DNA from: Methanobrevibacter sp.
GTDB taxonomy: Archaea > Methanobacteriota > Methanobacteria > Methanobacteriales > Methanobacteriaceae
DNA: 7,506 nt
Assembly: GCA_030539985.1 (NCBI GenBank)
Contig: JAUNXD010000077.1
Coordinates: 1-7,506 of the forward strand
Direction: 5' to 3'
Shown here: piece by piece, positions 6,389 through 7,506 of the stretch
Layout: each line of letters begins with the position of its first letter
Position numbering within the stretch: position 1 is the first letter of the stretch
Position numbers and translations under genes: made by a program
Notes under the pieces: generated by a model
Databases searched by the model: none
Told to the model about the DNA's origin: nothing
Seen by the model: the letters and a program-made list of their open reading frames with translations, nothing else

Positions 6389-6390
6389 AA

Positions 6391-6398
6391 TTTATATA
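6391..6398 (+). promoter_or_regulatory. TATA box of the methyltransferase gene
   Basis: TTTATATA, followed by G, matches the box seen before the kinase gene. A start 22-27 nt later (about 6418-6424) leaves a leader of about 30 nt containing the strong AGGAGG site at 6437-6442. Confidence 0.65.
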
Positions 6399-6449
6399 GT
6401 ATTTTATCCAATAATAAAATAATCCCAAATAAAAAAAGGAGGAATACTT

Positions 6450-7232
6450 ATGAATTTAGAAGGTGTAGAAAAAACAATGCTTTTGACTTTATTTGCCAAA
6501 GCACAGCATTCACAAAAAAAGAACCACAAATTTTACGATCAAAAGGCAATAGAGATTATATCAAAAATAGATTATGATTTTACCGTCACAGACAGCGATA
6601 CAAAAATGAAATATGGTGTGATATCAAGAACAATAGTACTTGATGACATGGTTTCAGAATATATCAATAAAAATCCACACTCAACAATTGTCAATATCGC
6701 TTCAGGAATGGATACCCGATTCAACAGACTGGACAACGGACTTATCAGATGGTATAACATTGATTTGGAAAATTCAGCCAATTTCAGGCTACAATATATC
6801 CAGGACACTGACAGGGTAAAAACCCTTGCCTACTCAGCAATGGATTCCAAATGGGCAGATGAGATAAAAATAGAAAGCGGAAACGTATTGTTCATAATTG
6901 AAGGATTGAGCATGTACCTTACAGAAGAGGAAAACAGAGACATATTAAAAATCATCGATGACAATTTCAGGCACTGCACAATATTTGAAGAGATAATGCC
7001 TCCGATTTCAGTCAAAAACGTTAAGGAAAAATCAGTTGAAGAAACCAATTCAAAATTCATCTGGGGCGTTAAGAAGGGAGAGGAACTGTTGAAATTAAAT
7101 CCTAACTTCAGATGGATAAAAGACGTTAACCTGTTTGATGGAATGAACAAGTTCAAACCGATAACACGACTGTTCACCTGGATACCGTTTATTAGAAACA
7201 GCATGGATTACATTGCTGTTCTTAAAAAATAA
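6450..7232 (+). CDS. SAM-dependent methyltransferase, LCM (leucine carboxyl methyltransferase/TcmP-like) family
   Basis: This 260-residue class I methyltransferase resembles the PPM1/LCMT and polyketide O-methyltransferase (TcmP) group. The N-terminus EGVEKTMLLTLFAKAQ (4-19) and the segment QKAIEIISKIDYDF (31-44) follow the family pattern. The SAM-binding motif I is IVNIASGMDTR (80-90), where relatives usually have NLGAGLDTR. YNIDLE (102-107) is the acidic end of strand 2, and IIEGLSMYLTEEE (149-161) is the family hallmark after strand 4. AGGAGG (6437-6442), 7 nt before the ATG, fixes the start. It stands alone behind a T-run terminator and a metal-repressor-like operator. The substrate may be a small-molecule hydroxyl or carboxyl group; no polyketide or siderophore genes lie in view. 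Confidence 0.85.
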   Translation: MNLEGVEKTMLLTLFAKAQHSQKKNHKFYDQKAIEIISKIDYDFTVTDSDTKMKYGVISRTIVLDDMVSEYINKNPHSTIVNIASGMDTRFNRLDNGLIRWYNIDLENSANFRLQYIQDTDRVKTLAYSAMDSKWADEIKIESGNVLFIIEGLSMYLTEEENRDILKIIDDNFRHCTIFEEIMPPISVKNVKEKSVEETNSKFIWGVKKGEELLKLNPNFRWIKDVNLFDGMNKFKPITRLFTWIPFIRNSMDYIAVLKK

Positions 7233-7244
7233 CTGTCAAATATT

Positions 7245-7276
7245 ATGGCATTATGACAATACAACCTTAATGCCAT
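7245..7276. terminator. Hairpin after the methyltransferase gene
   Basis: ATGGCATTA (7245-7253) and TAATGCCAT (7268-7276) form a perfect 9-bp stem with a 14-nt loop, followed by a short TTT. It starts 12 nt after the stop codon and so may mark the 3' end. An overlapping small inverted repeat TGTCA/TGACA (7234-7238, 7254-7258) makes an alternative protein-binding role possible. Confidence 0.45.
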
Positions 7277-7281
7277 TTTCC

Positions 7282-7292
7282 AATATATTTAA
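7282..7292 (+). promoter_or_regulatory. Possible TATA box of the last gene
   Basis: AATATATTTAA lies about 31-41 nt before the ATG at 7323. A start near 7310-7315 would give an almost leaderless transcript, in line with the absence of a ribosome site. Surrounding A/T richness limits certainty. Confidence 0.35.
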
Positions 7293-7322
7293 AAATTATA
7301 ATTGATATAATTAGTATTAATT

Positions 7323-7506
7323 ATGATTGATAATAATCCTCAATTAGAGAAGTTTTCTCTTAAATATGCAGATAAAGTGCCTGAAGGCTATGATGTATCT
7401 CAAATGCAATACACATTTGATTTCATTTGCCATGTTTTTAAACGTGATTCCAGTATAGATGAAGCCATTCAGGGAGTTGCAAATGAATATGGATTGGATG
7501 AATATT
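7323..7506 (+). CDS. Hypothetical protein, 5' end only (runs off the window)
   Basis: An ATG at 7323 opens a frame with no stop through the window end; 61 codons are visible. The peptide begins MIDNNPQLEKFSLKYADKVP and is soluble, mildly acidic and rich in Asp, Glu and Tyr. A segment of about 26-52 reads like helices (SQMQYTFDFICHVF, then SIDEAIQGVANEYG). No signal peptide or membrane segment is present. I do not recognise the family. The frame is supported by smooth codon use like its neighbours and by a TATA-like stretch upstream, but there is no ribosome-binding sequence, so translation from a short or leaderless message is inferred. Confidence 0.6.
   Translation, partial: MIDNNPQLEKFSLKYADKVPEGYDVSQMQYTFDFICHVFKRDSSIDEAIQGVANEYGLDEY

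Noticed and set aside
6830..7204. 124-codon open frame on the minus strand inside the methyltransferase gene
   Set aside because: Antisense shadow of a recognised gene, with no promoter or ribosome site of its own.

Overview
The window is AT-rich, densely coded and looks archaeal. Upstream of several genes there are TTTATATA-type TATA boxes about 50 nt before the start. Some genes have strong AGGAGG ribosome sites and others almost none, and genes end in plain T-runs. This style, together with the protein flavour, suggests a gut or rumen methanogen of the Methanobacteriales (Methanobrevibacter-like). That placement is inference, since no rRNA or methanogenesis gene lies in the window. Most products belong to families common in gut Firmicutes, so this looks like an accessory stretch of mostly unlinked metabolic genes rather than one pathway.

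Layout. 1-1942: a flavin disulfide-oxidoreductase-like enzyme, then a small three-helix membrane protein. 1936-2895 (minus strand): a cysteine-synthase-type PLP enzyme, convergent with the membrane protein; a long inverted repeat spans the junction. 2896-3007: a divergent promoter region leading to a hexapeptide-repeat sugar-type O-acetyltransferase (3008-3586). 3601-5368: a TATA box, an 18-bp palindromic operator, a TetR-family repressor, and a radical SAM protein whose start overlaps the repressor stop by one base (TGATG). 5369-6315: a promoter with three phased TAGTAC elements driving a pyridoxamine/pyridoxal kinase. 6316-7232: a T-run terminator, a DtxR-like palindrome abutting a TATA box, and an LCM-family SAM methyltransferase. 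7233-7506: a hairpin, then the start of an unrecognised gene that runs off the end.

How the genes work together. The only clear functional unit is the TetR-radical SAM pair, probably autoregulated through the operator over the transcription start. The PLP enzyme and the vitamin B6 kinase share a cofactor but no visible promoter motif. The most rewarding signals are the three different candidate operators, each on a different promoter: the TetR palindrome, the phased TAGTAC array and the TTTAGG-N4-CCTAAA metal-repressor-like box. The flavoenzyme also lacks the usual His-Glu pair of its superfamily. No CRISPR array, tRNA, rRNA, insertion sequence or phage gene was seen, and no gene-free stretch exceeds 134 bases.
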